This document shows positions 54,463 to 64,000 of a DNA stretch of 64,000 nucleotides, piece by piece; position 1 is the first letter of the stretch; every line of letters begins with the position of its first letter. Under the pieces are notes generated by a model. The model did not search any database. It worked only from the letters and a program-made list of their open reading frames with translations, and was not told the DNA's origin. The stretch comes from Gamsiella multidivaricata. Lineage: Eukaryota; Mortierellomycota; Mortierellomycetes; Mortierellales; Mortierellaceae. The DNA is taken from NCBI RefSeq assembly GCF_025024155.1, contig NW_026251792.1, forward strand, positions 62,001 through 126,000. Direction: 5' to 3'. The translations under genes were made by a program, and so were the position numbers.

Positions 54463-54781
54463 CGATGTGTAGTGACGTCCAAAATTTGCTCCGAGTCAAG
54501 TCTGTGTCTCTGTTGGTTTCGCTCACTGTCTACTGCTGCACTGGTCGCACCTGCGACGTCGGAAGGGGGACGTTCAAGGTCCTGGAACAAAATATCGATC
54601 TATTGGGTATCGATATCCACTATACAATAAAAAACAAACACAAGATAAAAAATACAGATGAATAAAGAATACTTTTTTACTCTTCACTTGGGCAGTGTAT
54701 ATGGCTGCACGCTTGCAAGTACAGGCTGACTTTTGCTATATTAGTTTGAAGACGGATGGACTACTTGGCAAAGCGGTTGAT
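54463..54781. other. Intergenic between convergent genes
   Basis: 3' untranslated regions of the zinc-knuckle and NAA30 genes, with the AATAAA at 54626. No gene. Confidence 0.6.
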
Positions 54782-55863
54782 TCATGGTGCCACGTTGCTC
54801 TCGTGGGATGCCCTGTCAGCGCCCTCGAGTTCTGGTTTGCAAAACAGTTTTAGTCTGAAAGCATCAATGCCGTTGAGATAGTATCGGTAAAGTCGCTTGT
54901 CCTTGATGAATCCCATCTGCAGATACAATGCGATCGCGTTCGTGTTCGTGTACTCTGTCTCCAGCACAATCTACTCCCGATTTTTTTTTTTAAAAAAAAA
55001 TATATAATAGAGTCAAGATGTCAATCACCCCCCCTGTTTGGTTTCTGATCGAGACAAGAGAAAAAGTAAGCGCGGCACGTTTACCTCATCGGCTCCAGCC
55101 TTCTTCATGGCCTCGATAGCCATTAGAACCAGGGTCGATCCGATCCGGCGTTTGCGGTATTCTTTTGAAATGGCCAGCATGGCGATATAACCACGGTTAG
55201 ATTTCATGCGGCCGTGAGGCTCGAGTCTACAGACAATTACGCCAATGCACTTGTCCTTATCCTTATCCATTGCCTGTTATTCGTGGTTTTTTTTTTTTTT
55301 TTTTTGTCCATGGGGAAGGGGAGGGGGGAGAAAGGGGGGGGGAGGGGGGGGGAGGAAGAAACATAAACATAGGGGTGGGGTGAGTGAGCTTGAATAATGC
55401 ATTACTTGGCTCGAAGCTGTCCGAGTTCGCGTGTGTTTACTGAAAATACAAAAGAAAAAAAGAAATGGTTTACCAGAAAGGAGAGCTTGGGCCACTGATG
55501 CAAGAAATAGCGATAGGTGTAGATCGAATACGGCTCCGAGAGGTCATTCTCAATCAGGCTGACCATGCCCTGGAGTTGATGTTCGGATTCATAACCAATA
55601 TAGTCGATCCGTGGTATGGATGGTACCGGTGGCGGTATACTGTTCTTAGGGTCGTTCTTGCTGCTGCTGCTGCTGCTACTGATGCCGCTGATACTACTGC
55701 TGATGCTGCTGATGCTGCTGATGCTGCTCCCAATCGTGTCTTTGTTGGAGGCTAATGTCGCAGTCGAGCCTGCGATTGACGTGTCCTTTGACGGACCGGC
55801 TTTTGCTCCTGAAGTCGATGCGGTTCCGGATTTCGATTTCCCCTTTGATTTTGATTTGGTCAT
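54782..55863 (-). CDS. NAA30: N-alpha-acetyltransferase NatC catalytic subunit
   Basis: Three exons, 55863-55474, 55273-55085 and 54970-54782, give 255 residues. The GNAT domain begins at about residue 85 with [20 protein letters not shown], then [50 protein letters not shown] (acetyl-CoA loop) and [20 protein letters not shown]. All are hallmarks of Mak3/Naa30, which acetylates N-terminal Met-Leu/Ile/Phe type substrates on ribosomes with two auxiliary subunits. The N-terminal extension of about 80 residues is Lys- then Ser-rich, with Ser encoded by AGC/AGT repeats (55660-55730); yeast Mak3 lacks it while animal Naa30 also has a long one. Stop of the next gene upstream is 176 bases from the ATG. 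Confidence 0.95.
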
Positions 55864-56039
55864 TATTCTTTGTCGAAGAGAAGAAGGGGAGGGGAGGGGA
55901 GGGGACGTGAGTTTGAAGAGATCTGGCTGCGCGCTGTGCTCAAGTAGAAAGGTTAGCAACAGTCACCAGGCAGAATGATTTTCATCGATTCAATGAACAA
56001 AAAAGTAAAAAAAAAAATCCTTTATTATCATTAGGGAAA

Positions 56040-58350
56040 TCACGACAGCATGTAGGTCGCCAACAATGCTGCCCAGGACAGGATCGAGACCGAGAGCTGG
56101 TCGACTGTCAAGGTATCAGTAGTAGTAGTAGTAGTAGTAGTGGTAGTAGTAATAGCAGAAGAATCCTCAGTCACAGAACTGCGACCCCATAGCTGACCCG
56201 GGAACGTTCCTGGCATGTTACTCTTGTCGTTGGAAACAACACGGCCCTTACTCGAACTTGAAGCAAAATCCCGGGCCTCTTGCTGATCCTCTGTCGTGCT
56301 GGGACCTTGAAGTAGCTCCAGTTCTGCAGAGAGTCGCATCAGCTCTTCATAATTGGCGATCGACTTTTGAAACTCGCCCTCGTATCCTGACAGCTTCTCG
56401 ACCAGGCTAGACAGCTGCGCCTCACGCTCCTGTAGGGTCTTTTTCAGCGCACGCTCACCATCTAATGCACAGGGAAAAGTAAAAAATAGAATATTGTCAG
56501 CGTCTCACTACTAAACGTTGATCCCCTTTTTTTTTTAAGACCCCAAATTATGACTCCATGGAAATAGGGGAGTATCACATACCACACTTGCGACGGTACT
56601 TTTCCTCCGCCTGCTGAAACGCCGACTGCCACATCCGGAGTGAGGTCGTCAAGTCCTTGACCTCTGTGCACAGCTCCCGTGTCATCTCTGTCTGGTACCT
56701 CGAAGGCGTCGCTCCCGCGCCAGTGAGGGCCATCTCCGACACGTCCAAACGCATCCTCTCCGCGTACTGCTCCGCCTGTGCCTGCTGCAACTGCCGATGC
56801 ATCCAGTCCACCTGCTGGACCAAAAACTCGTACTCTCTCCGCCAGCCTTCGCCTCCATCCTCATCACCGCTCGCTAATGCAGCCAATCTCCTCAGATTCG
56901 CATTCACCTTGTCCAGTTCCTGATTCAACAGTGTATTGGTCCGTTTCACATGTGACACCTCTAGCTCTAGCGCCTGCATCTTCGACTGCATCTGGATCCA
57001 TTCCCTCGCTGACATTTCTGAATGGTGATCCATGGGGATGGAGGAGGGCGATATTGCTGAGGATGGCATGAGCCCCTGGATGATCCGCATTCGTTGGCTG
57101 GGAGTCAGCATAATGGATGAATCCGCGCTGGAACCGAGGTTATTGGACTCAAACATACTGTAAGACTTTGCTCGGATCATCGTTCCAGAATGATAAGACG
57201 CCAGCACCGAATCTGTGTCACTCTCATCGTCCTCCTCATCATCCTTGTTGTCAGAAATGCCCCTGCTCTGCGAATTGTGGTCCCTAGGGTTTCGCACGAG
57301 GTCCAACTGAATCATGGGTGTCGATACGGAAGCCTGATTGGTCGATTCGAGTGCCGAAATGACCGGTGGTTGCGTTTGCGCCGTCCTCGCCGGTATTCTC
57401 ATACTCTCGTGTCGTTTGCGAAGCTGACTCGGGAGCATAGGCACTAGCTCCTCGATCTCTACTGCCATTGGAGATCCATCCGCAAATCCTCCTTCAGCAG
57501 CCGTGGAGTTGGAATTCGAGTTGGTGCGAACTGAGGGTATTGAGGTCAACTGGGCAGCAAGGATGTGGTTTTCTTGATGATCAGCAGATCTGCGGACGGG
57601 TTGCTGTACGCCAATGATTTCCTCCGAAGATCGAGGTGAGCTTAGCTGGTGTAGCTGATCCGAGAGAGTCTCAAGCGACGACAATCGGTCCAATGAACCA
57701 GTAAAGGCGTCGTCGTCCTCAACCACACGGAGGATGGCCGGCTGTGCGCATGCCAAGGGCATGGGCATCAGAGGCAGCGAATCGGAGCGGCTGTCATGCC
57801 CAGCGGTGGTGTTTGAAAAGGGCGAGAGTGGTGGCGAGGGGAGACCGGGGATCGTGGAACTGTTCATGGGCGTGCTCTTGGTGCCGATGTTCTAGGAAGA
57901 AGCAAAAATAATAATAATTACAAACCAAAAAGTCAAAAGGGAACATGCAATGTCAATGATATAAGCCCAAAACTCTGCTGCTGCTGCTGCTGCTGCTCTC
58001 AAGTTGGAGGAAGTAATTCGCATGTGCACGATTATTTTCGGTCCATTGGTATGGAACATTGAACAAGACGAAACACACACTATAGGGGTGTTTTTGTTGT
58101 CGCTCCTCAGTCATGGTGAAAATAATCACAATGATCCTGTGCTTTGTCATATGCTATCCTCCCCCAGCAGGAACACCTTCTTGAATCCTCCGTATTTCGG
58201 TTGGGGTAGCGCAGGTTCAGAAGAGATAGAAAAAGGAGATAGGGGATGTTCTTTTCAAAGAGTTTGCTGAGGAAGCAAGTGGCAGGGAAAACTTACGGGA
58301 CAGGACACTGTGAGGTGGGCTTCCCGAGGGTTGGCTGCTGTGGGAGCCAT
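56040..58350 (-). CDS. Coiled-coil protein with C-terminal membrane anchor, unknown
   Basis: Three exons are proposed, 58350-58297, 57891-56583 and 56461-56040, giving 594 residues. Exon 1 (MAPTAANPREAHLTVSCP) ends at GTAAGT and joins in phase to CTTCCTAG at 57892; without it the protein starts at ATG 57867 with 568 residues. The first 270 residues are disordered and Ser/Pro-rich. Long coiled-coil segments follow (SKMQALELEVSHVKRTNTLL, LVQQVDWMHRQLQQAQAE, REAQLSSLVEKLSGYEGEF). The extreme C-terminus has a Thr run and LSVSILSWAALLATYMLS, a tail-anchor-like segment. No family recognised; tethering at a membrane is a guess from layout. The 402-nt intron 1 contains a CTG microsatellite. Confidence 0.72.
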
Positions 58351-60646
58351 GGTCGCGATGGGGGGAATGGAGGGTCGTTCTGAGGTCATGGGGGGGGGCA
58401 AGAAGAATGAGCAAGAATGCGTGAGGTGTTGGTGGCGCGGAAAGAGGGAGTAAAGAAGGTGTTGCCGCGTGCTGGTGGGCTAGTTCTGCGTGGTTGTCAA
58501 TGGTGGTGAGGAGGAGGGGACGGGATCGTTTGCAAAGAGGGTGAAGGGCAGAGGCGTGAAGCTGAAAGGGCCTATGTGGAGTGGGGTGTGTGAGGTGACT
58601 TTTCTTTTTGACATCTGGCTTGCATGCGATTCTCCTTCTGGACCGGATCGAAACCTTCGTCTTCTTGTGGGAAATCCATTGACTTCTTTTATCGAAGTGC
58701 CACTATGTTGATCTCTTTGTCGTGCTGGACGAACTAAGATATATAAAGAGGAAAAAACTGAATCCGGTGGTGGATGGGTGCCAGAAGGGCGAGGGTTTGG
58801 CTCATGGTAGTCAACGGGCCAGGAAGACCGTCAACAAAGCCGTTTCCATGAAGTAGATGGTTGACAAGAGCAAAATACCTTTCAAGAGCAGGACATGCTC
58901 GTGCGCAAGAAAGGGGCCAATTCCTCTCCGAAATTCCTTCCCCTGTCGATCATGCCATGTTGATCGACCATCCTTTAGTCTCCGCTTCATATACTCGCCA
59001 TTTTTTTTTCCTTTGTGCTCCCGCTAGACGAGTTGTCCTAAGATACAGCGGCTATGGATGATGCTTCTAGGACTAGACTTGTAGAGACGGGAAAAAGACA
59101 GTGGCGTTCATTTTGGTGTGGCAAGATAAGGAGTACCCTTACGCAATATGACACTGTAATGACAGGTCAATCGGTGGTCTTACGTGAAGTTGAAGACGGA
59201 TAATGCCGACGCGCACTGTGGCAGATGATGGTGGTTGATAGATATCAGGCATAAAATTGCGTGTTGTGACCATAGCCCATAGCGAGGAACCCAGTAACTC
59301 TAGAGCTCCATTATATTTTTGACACCCGTAGATTGTCAATTGTAGCTTTTTCAAAGTGTCCCTTAATATAAAAAGTTTAGCCACAAAGACCTCTCTGATT
59401 TCTAACACCCGACTCCCAAAACACCAAAAGGGCGGTGAAAAGGGAACGAAGGGGGAGAGAGGGGAGGGGGCGCAGGAGTTCCATGGGTACTTGAGCAGAG
59501 AGTAGTGCGGTGCCTATTTAGCATAGTTCAGTAGCATACAAACGCCATGCAGATAAGTGAAATGAAGACCATATGGATGGATCCTCAGAGAAAAGAAGAG
59601 AAGTCTATCGGCCTGCTAGAACACGTGCCGTAGACGGTCGATCGTGCTCGACTCGATCGCGTCATAGTTAGGCTCGGCGTCTGCTTTCCCCACAAGTCTA
59701 AGATGGACCATAGATAGGATAAGAAGACGTGCTACTCTGGAAAAACAAAAATAGGCTCCCAATATATTCAATAGTCTACCAGATGGGACGAATGGATCCT
59801 TCCGTCACACCCCTGCGTTCGATGTAGGCTAGGGAGCAGAATGTCCCACAGGTTGTGTTTCCATGTAGATATCAAGATGAAGTCATGGCCCTCTCGGCTG
59901 AAGCACCATGGAGCAAACATACATGCTAATGCTAACCCTCTCTCATGAACTGCATATTGTTGTGCCACAACTCGGCTCTCAACCAAGTTCTCCCGCTCCT
60001 GTTATCGGACAGATTCTGACAGCGCTGGATTTTTCTTTGCCTTTCTCAATATGGCATGTCCAATCCAAGTGGACACAGGACCCGACAGCGGACTACATAG
60101 CTATACGAGTAGCGTCGCAGGAACCCCCTGGAGCCAAGGGTATTGGGCATATCGTGGAAAGACGCACCACTGGGGAGGGGCGGCCGCTTGCCTCCCAGTG
60201 GTCGATGACATCCATGATGTCTGTGTGTGTAGTGTTGCCCCCCTCCCCTTGGCCAAGCAAATGAAAGGATGGATACACAACGCATTACCGTTGAAGACAC
60301 GCTAGAGGACGTTGAGATAAGCACCAATGAGAGGCCGCGTCCTTTATATTTTGGTCTGGGTGCCTGTATCCATCCTAGTCTATGCTCTCGATGACATTTT
60401 CATTTGGTCACCGCGCGGTCACTTCCACCCATTTGCCCCGTAGCGGAATTAGACTACCGTCGTATCCATACGCCTTCCACAGCCCTGGCCCTGAAGGGGG
60501 GGAAGGACGACTTCCCGAGGCCATCTTCAGTATAAATACTTGTCCGTCCGTCCTCGCTTTTTTTTTTTTGTTCTCCATCACTCACTCTCTACTCTCTCAA
60601 AAAATCACACATACCCCCCACCCAGCCCCAATCTAATCCATCCAAC
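58351..60646. other. Gene-poor 2.3 kb
   Basis: No gene supported. A frame at 59908-60264 (118 codons, forward) starts with ATG but shows no domain. A TATA box for the next gene is at the right end. An ATATAAAG lies at 58740. Confidence 0.45.
60531..60538 (+). promoter_or_regulatory. TATA box of small secreted protein gene
   Basis: TATAAATA, 109-116 bases before the ATG at 60647, followed by a pyrimidine-rich leader (TCACTCACTCTCTACTCTCTC), a common arrangement in highly expressed fungal genes. Confidence 0.6.
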
Positions 60647-60958
60647 ATGAAGTTCTCTGCCGCCGCCATCGCTGTCGCCTTCTTGGGCCTTGCCGCTGCC
60701 GCCAAGCCCTCCGCCACCACCACCACCTCCTCCGGAGTTGTGACCGCAACCGAGACCTCGACGACCGTCATTGGCATCACCACGAGCATCACCATCGGTG
60801 TCCCAACCGTCATCACCACCACCGTCGCGACCCCCTCCACGACCACCGCCGGAACCGCGCCCACCACCTCGCCCTCGAGCGGAAACGCCTTGAACGCCCC
60901 TGCGAAGGCCCTCATGGCCGTCGGTGCCGGTGCCTTTGCCTTTGCCCAGTTCCTGTAA
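60647..60958 (+). CDS. Small secreted Ser/Thr-rich protein, probably GPI-anchored
   Basis: Single exon, 103 residues. Signal peptide MKFSAAAIAVAFLGLAAAA is followed by about 60 residues that are nearly half Thr/Ser with Val and Ile (TSSGVVTATETSTTVIGITT), expected to be heavily O-mannosylated. The C-terminus KALMAVGAGAFAFAQFL after SSGNALNAP fits a GPI-addition signal with a small residue cluster (SSGN) as the likely site. No cysteines. Codon use is strongly biased to C-ending codons (GCC, ACC, ATC), suggesting high expression. It may be a cell-wall structural protein; no family function is known. AATAAA is at 61123. Confidence 0.82.
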   Translation: MKFSAAAIAVAFLGLAAAAKPSATTTTSSGVVTATETSTTVIGITTSITIGVPTVITTTVATPSTTTAGTAPTTSPSSGNALNAPAKALMAVGAGAFAFAQFL

Positions 60959-62446
60959 AATAATCCTTTCTCTCAGTCTCACTCTGATCTAATGGCGACA
61001 TGGACGCTTGTGCCCTCTTTGCGATCCGCTTAGCAACTATAGTGATATCCTATTACTCTACTACACATAATTGTACCCTTTCATTTGCTTGTAACAAAAG
61101 AAAGTACCCTTTTGCTGATCCTAATAAAACCAAAAGACGAATCAAGCATAACCTGTTTATTCCTGTTCTTATGCGCGCATGTGTGTACGTTTGTGAAAAA
61201 GGTGTGAATGCGAGGAAGGGAAATTATCCTTGTTTCTATCAGGCACGCGTTGTCTATGTACGCAACGTCGACATCATTGCCTGTTCCTTTTTTTTTTTTA
61301 CATGCAGATGAAGTAAAATTATTCCTATGTCAAAAAAAAGAGCCCGGACTAGCCTAAATGGGATGTGGATCGTGTGAGGGGCTGTACAACCGCTTCAGTC
61401 TGTGCACATGACCCCAGATTGGGAGATGAGGGGACCTGCTTTAAAAGAAATTCCCCTGCCCAAAACCGCACGTACGATGAGAAGAGGGGGTCGATCCTCT
61501 GTTTGTTTGGAAAAAACAAAGACGCCCGTTTCGGTTTGTGTATGTTCTATAAAGCACACGCGCGACACCAAGCGAACAGACAAGGGTCTTGAGATTCCTT
61601 CCGAACAACAATAATCCATCATAACCGATTAGGACTAGCGCCTAAATAATTTCACAATTTCAAACTCTAATCATCAGCAACGGCTTGGCGATTTGTGATC
61701 ATGGTGGAGTGGATGACAGCATTGTCTTCTATGACCACCTCGGGTTCGTTGACGTGGAATATGTTCATAAGAGGTAAGGGCCGAGATGTGGTGTTTGCTA
61801 TGGGGAGAGATGGTGATGGTTTTCTTTTTTTATTTTGTTTTTTATAGGGATGTTTTTAATAGTAGCTTGGGACTCGGCAAAGGCGGGAAGCCAGCTTGAG
61901 GAACCCCTCCTCCCCCCCCCGCCTCAGATACAAAAACAACCATTGCAATCACTGTGAGATGGACAGTGAATCTGCAGGGGAATGAGACGCCGTTGGATTG
62001 GATTGAAGAGGATTAAGACGCATTTGCAGGGACCATCTCATCCATCGTAGCTACAACGACTCATGGTAGTCGGAGTGGAATAAGGTTTAATTCAGGATTG
62101 GAGGAGACCTTATTGTGAACCCTGCACCAAGAGATAAAAAAAAATATAAATCTGGCACGCACGACACACGACACACGACATTCGAAACAAAAAAGCACTT
62201 TGTCTTGCGCGCGAGCCTCCCGCATTTACAGGTCAGATCAAGCAAGAGGAGCTTCCCCCTCAAGCCTATCGTACTCGCGCACACGGTTTCCTTTGATGGT
62301 CGCAATCTACACAGCTTTTGTTTATTATAAAATATATATATATATATGCCAGTGATACTTACTGATGCGGCTTCAGAACCCTTCCCCCCTCCCCTCCCTT
62401 CCCCTCGGTTTGCTCAACTGCTCTCTTCTTTCAATACCACACATAT
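60959..62446. other. Intergenic 1.5 kb
   Basis: 3' regions of two convergent genes. Contains a C run at 61912-61920, a (TA)n tract at 62333-62346 and several A/T runs. No gene seen; a piece at 61690-61775 has short coding-like sequence but no frame of useful length. Confidence 0.45.
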
Positions 62447-64000
62447 TTAAACAGTGTAAGTGATGCCGCCATAAGCATCCTCCACATTCTGAGGCTCGTA
62501 CATGCACAAGTGCTCTGGATGCACCAGATCATTGGTCGGACCCTGGTATGTATAGTTGTACGCCTGCTCATGCAACTGCCAACGACCTCTCCGCCTCACA
62601 AACTGCAATTCGTCCACACCGTCGTCTCCTGCCTCCGCCACGACCTCCTGTCCAGCTTCCCCACCAACTGTCGATGTCCGCGTAGAATAACCCTGCTGCT
62701 TCTCCTGCTTCTCCAACAATGGCTCAAATGGCTGGCTCGGATCCGAGAGTTCCCCCTGGGCTCCCGCAATGATTTCAATATCGACCGTGTAGGATCGCAT
62801 GTCGTTGACAACACAATGCATCCACCCACGGATAGCCTGTCCAGAATTGACCGCCAACGGCTCCCGGAACATGAAACGGACCTGCTGCCAGTGTGTCTTT
62901 TCGGCATGGGGTGCAGTCGACATCTCGATCGGTTGGCTGGCCGCCGACAGCGGGTTACCCGAGAACAACAGATCGAACCAGCCAGCCACACCGTGCATCA
63001 GTCCAGTGTACTGAGCCGTCCAAGAGATCGGCACCACAAAGTCCCGCAAACTCTGCATCGTGATCGTGTTGAAATCAAACTCGAATCCGTCAAAGCCCGG
63101 CGTAGGGACAGCCAACAGCGACTTTGGCTCAAAGTGTCCAACCACAGGCTGGTCTAGCGAAAGCAAAAATAAACAATAATGAGATACGTTAAACCACATA
63201 GCATCGTGAAACATTGTTAGTATTAGGTATGTCTTCTCCGAGAAATTCACTTACTGAAGAGCTCAGCCTTCGCATCAGGATAAAGAGGCGTAAGGTCTAC
63301 GCCGTGAAAGGTCGTCTGCTCCCAGAACCGAGCCCTGCCCATGGTTTCAGTGAACAGACCCGCGTCTGTGAAGGGTGCCAGGTACATTGTACCCTTGTTG
63401 GGGAAAAGATGTCCTCCAGGCTTCAAAAACTTGTCGCGCGCATAGATAAAGCTCTCGATCTAAATAGTCATCATGGGTATGAACAGCGGTATGTCAGCAC
63501 TCCTCATATTGTCCAGAAGCAAGAAAGTTTCTTCCGCAGGTTTCTGGCAGCAGCTTACCATTCTCTCATGAACAAGCAGAACACCTATTCAAAAATCAAG
63601 AAAAAAGTATAAGTATCTGGGGAGGGGGAGTAAAACCATGTGTAGGATTCAATTATAGGATCCATGCTTTGACGAGTCCTTACCGATGGGTTCTGAAATG
63701 ATGGTATCCACCTTGGGCGCATCGACCTCGGGGTCCTCAATCTTGGCTATCGTATCATAGCACCAATTGCAAAAGCAAATTTATCGACACGTTAGAATTG
63801 TATATACTTCATTACTTCATGTACACGTACTGCTAGCCCTGCTATTGTTTCTTCTTCTTCTTCTTCTTTTTCTCCTTCTTCTTCCTTTACCTTGGATGAC
63901 TTCGACCTTGTCCTTCAAGAACTCGTTCTTGGATTTCCCAGGAGGCAAGGACGCAGCACGAATCAGTTTCTTCATCTTCTGTGCCATATCCGACGCCTCG
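62447..64000 (-). CDS. CARM1: CARM1/PRMT4-type arginine methyltransferase, 3' part
   Basis: Five exons seen: 64000-63891 (continues beyond the window), 63746-63684, 63584-63559 (26 nt), 63459-63255 and 63153-62447. Joined in phase they read EASDMAQKMKKLI, DTIISEPIGVLLVHERM (double-E loop SEP.G), ESFIYARDKFLKPGGHLFPN, LAPFTDAGLF, FHGVDLTPLY, LFNQPVVGHFEPKSLL, MHGVAGWFDLLFSGN, STAPHAEKTHWQQVRFMF and a beta-barrel end. These match CARM1/PRMT4, which uses SAM to make asymmetric dimethylarginine on histone H3 and RNA-binding proteins. The SAM-binding Rossmann part is outside the window. A Glu/Gln-rich insertion sits near residue 60-100 before the stop. The N-terminus cannot be judged. Confidence 0.92.

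Noticed and set aside
59908..60264. 118-codon forward frame with ATG
   Set aside because: No domain, signal peptide or conserved-looking motif; length is within chance for this base composition.
60605..60982. Gly-rich reverse frame of 125 codons
   Set aside because: Antisense of the Thr-rich secreted protein, whose signal peptide, codon bias and TATA box support the forward strand.

Overview
The window is a piece of a fungal nuclear chromosome. It carries about 22 protein genes on both strands, most broken by short introns (41 to about 130 nt, with a few longer ones) that follow GT-AG or, twice, GC-AG rules. Proteins include class II DAHP synthase, CARM1-type arginine methyltransferase, Gag1-like clamp protein, a Lines homologue, fungal Zn2Cys6 and GATA factors and PY-motif alpha-arrestins. 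This mix, with long simple-sequence tracts and low-complexity tails, suggests an early-diverging filamentous fungus; Mortierellomycotina is my best guess, from recognition and not from a search. I found no convincing rRNA, tRNA, CRISPR, bacterial operon or intact mobile element.

Layout. 1-1.2 kb: 3' part of class II DAHP synthase (shikimate pathway). 1.4-6.2 kb: two tandem alpha-arrestin paralogues separated by a dead pogo/CENP-B-like transposase. 6.8-9.2 kb: PX-BAR sorting nexin. 10.0-12.2 kb: coronin. 12.2-15.7 kb: gene-poor. 15.7-17.2 kb: HMG-box factor. 17.6-18.1 kb: secreted double-psi-barrel (barwin/RlpA-like) protein. 19.3-22.1 kb: divergent pair, a beta-hydroxyacid dehydrogenase-like protein and an RS-rich nuclear-type protein. 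22.2-24.1 kb: YML020W-like serine hydrolase. 24.4-24.9 kb: small single-pass membrane protein. 25.5-29.4 kb: large Zn2Cys6 factor. 30.5-31.2 kb: unknown 246-residue protein. 31.2-35.0 kb: gene-poor. 35.0-38.4 kb: divergent pair, Gag1-like clamp protein and Lines-like protein. 38.6-38.9 kb: hexanucleotide array. 39.0-41.9 kb: GATA factor. 43.1-44.0 kb: ATP synthase subunit e. 44.7-48.4 kb: protein kinase with ankyrin-like C-terminus. 48.9-51.9 kb: DCR2-like phosphatase. 52.6-54.5 kb: protein with eleven CCHC knuckles. 54.8-55.9 kb: NatC catalytic subunit. 56.0-58.4 kb: coiled-coil tail-anchored protein. 60.6-61.0 kb: small secreted Ser/Thr-rich protein. 62.4-64.0 kb: CARM1-like methyltransferase, running off the end.

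These are mostly unrelated housekeeping and regulatory genes; I see no metabolic cluster. Themes that recur are membrane traffic and actin (arrestins, sorting nexin, coronin), transcription (HMG, Zn2Cys6, GATA, CARM1) and signalling (kinase, phosphatase). Exon boundaries below were worked out by hand from splice motifs, reading phase and protein family continuity. Where phases close exactly from start to stop I am fairly sure of the model; no transcript evidence was available. I found no clear new multi-gene system. The most notable observations are the two GC-AG introns, the zinc cluster split by a 733-nt intron, the eleven-knuckle protein, the phosphatase with an N-terminal repeat region, and the transposase relic between the arrestin duplicates.
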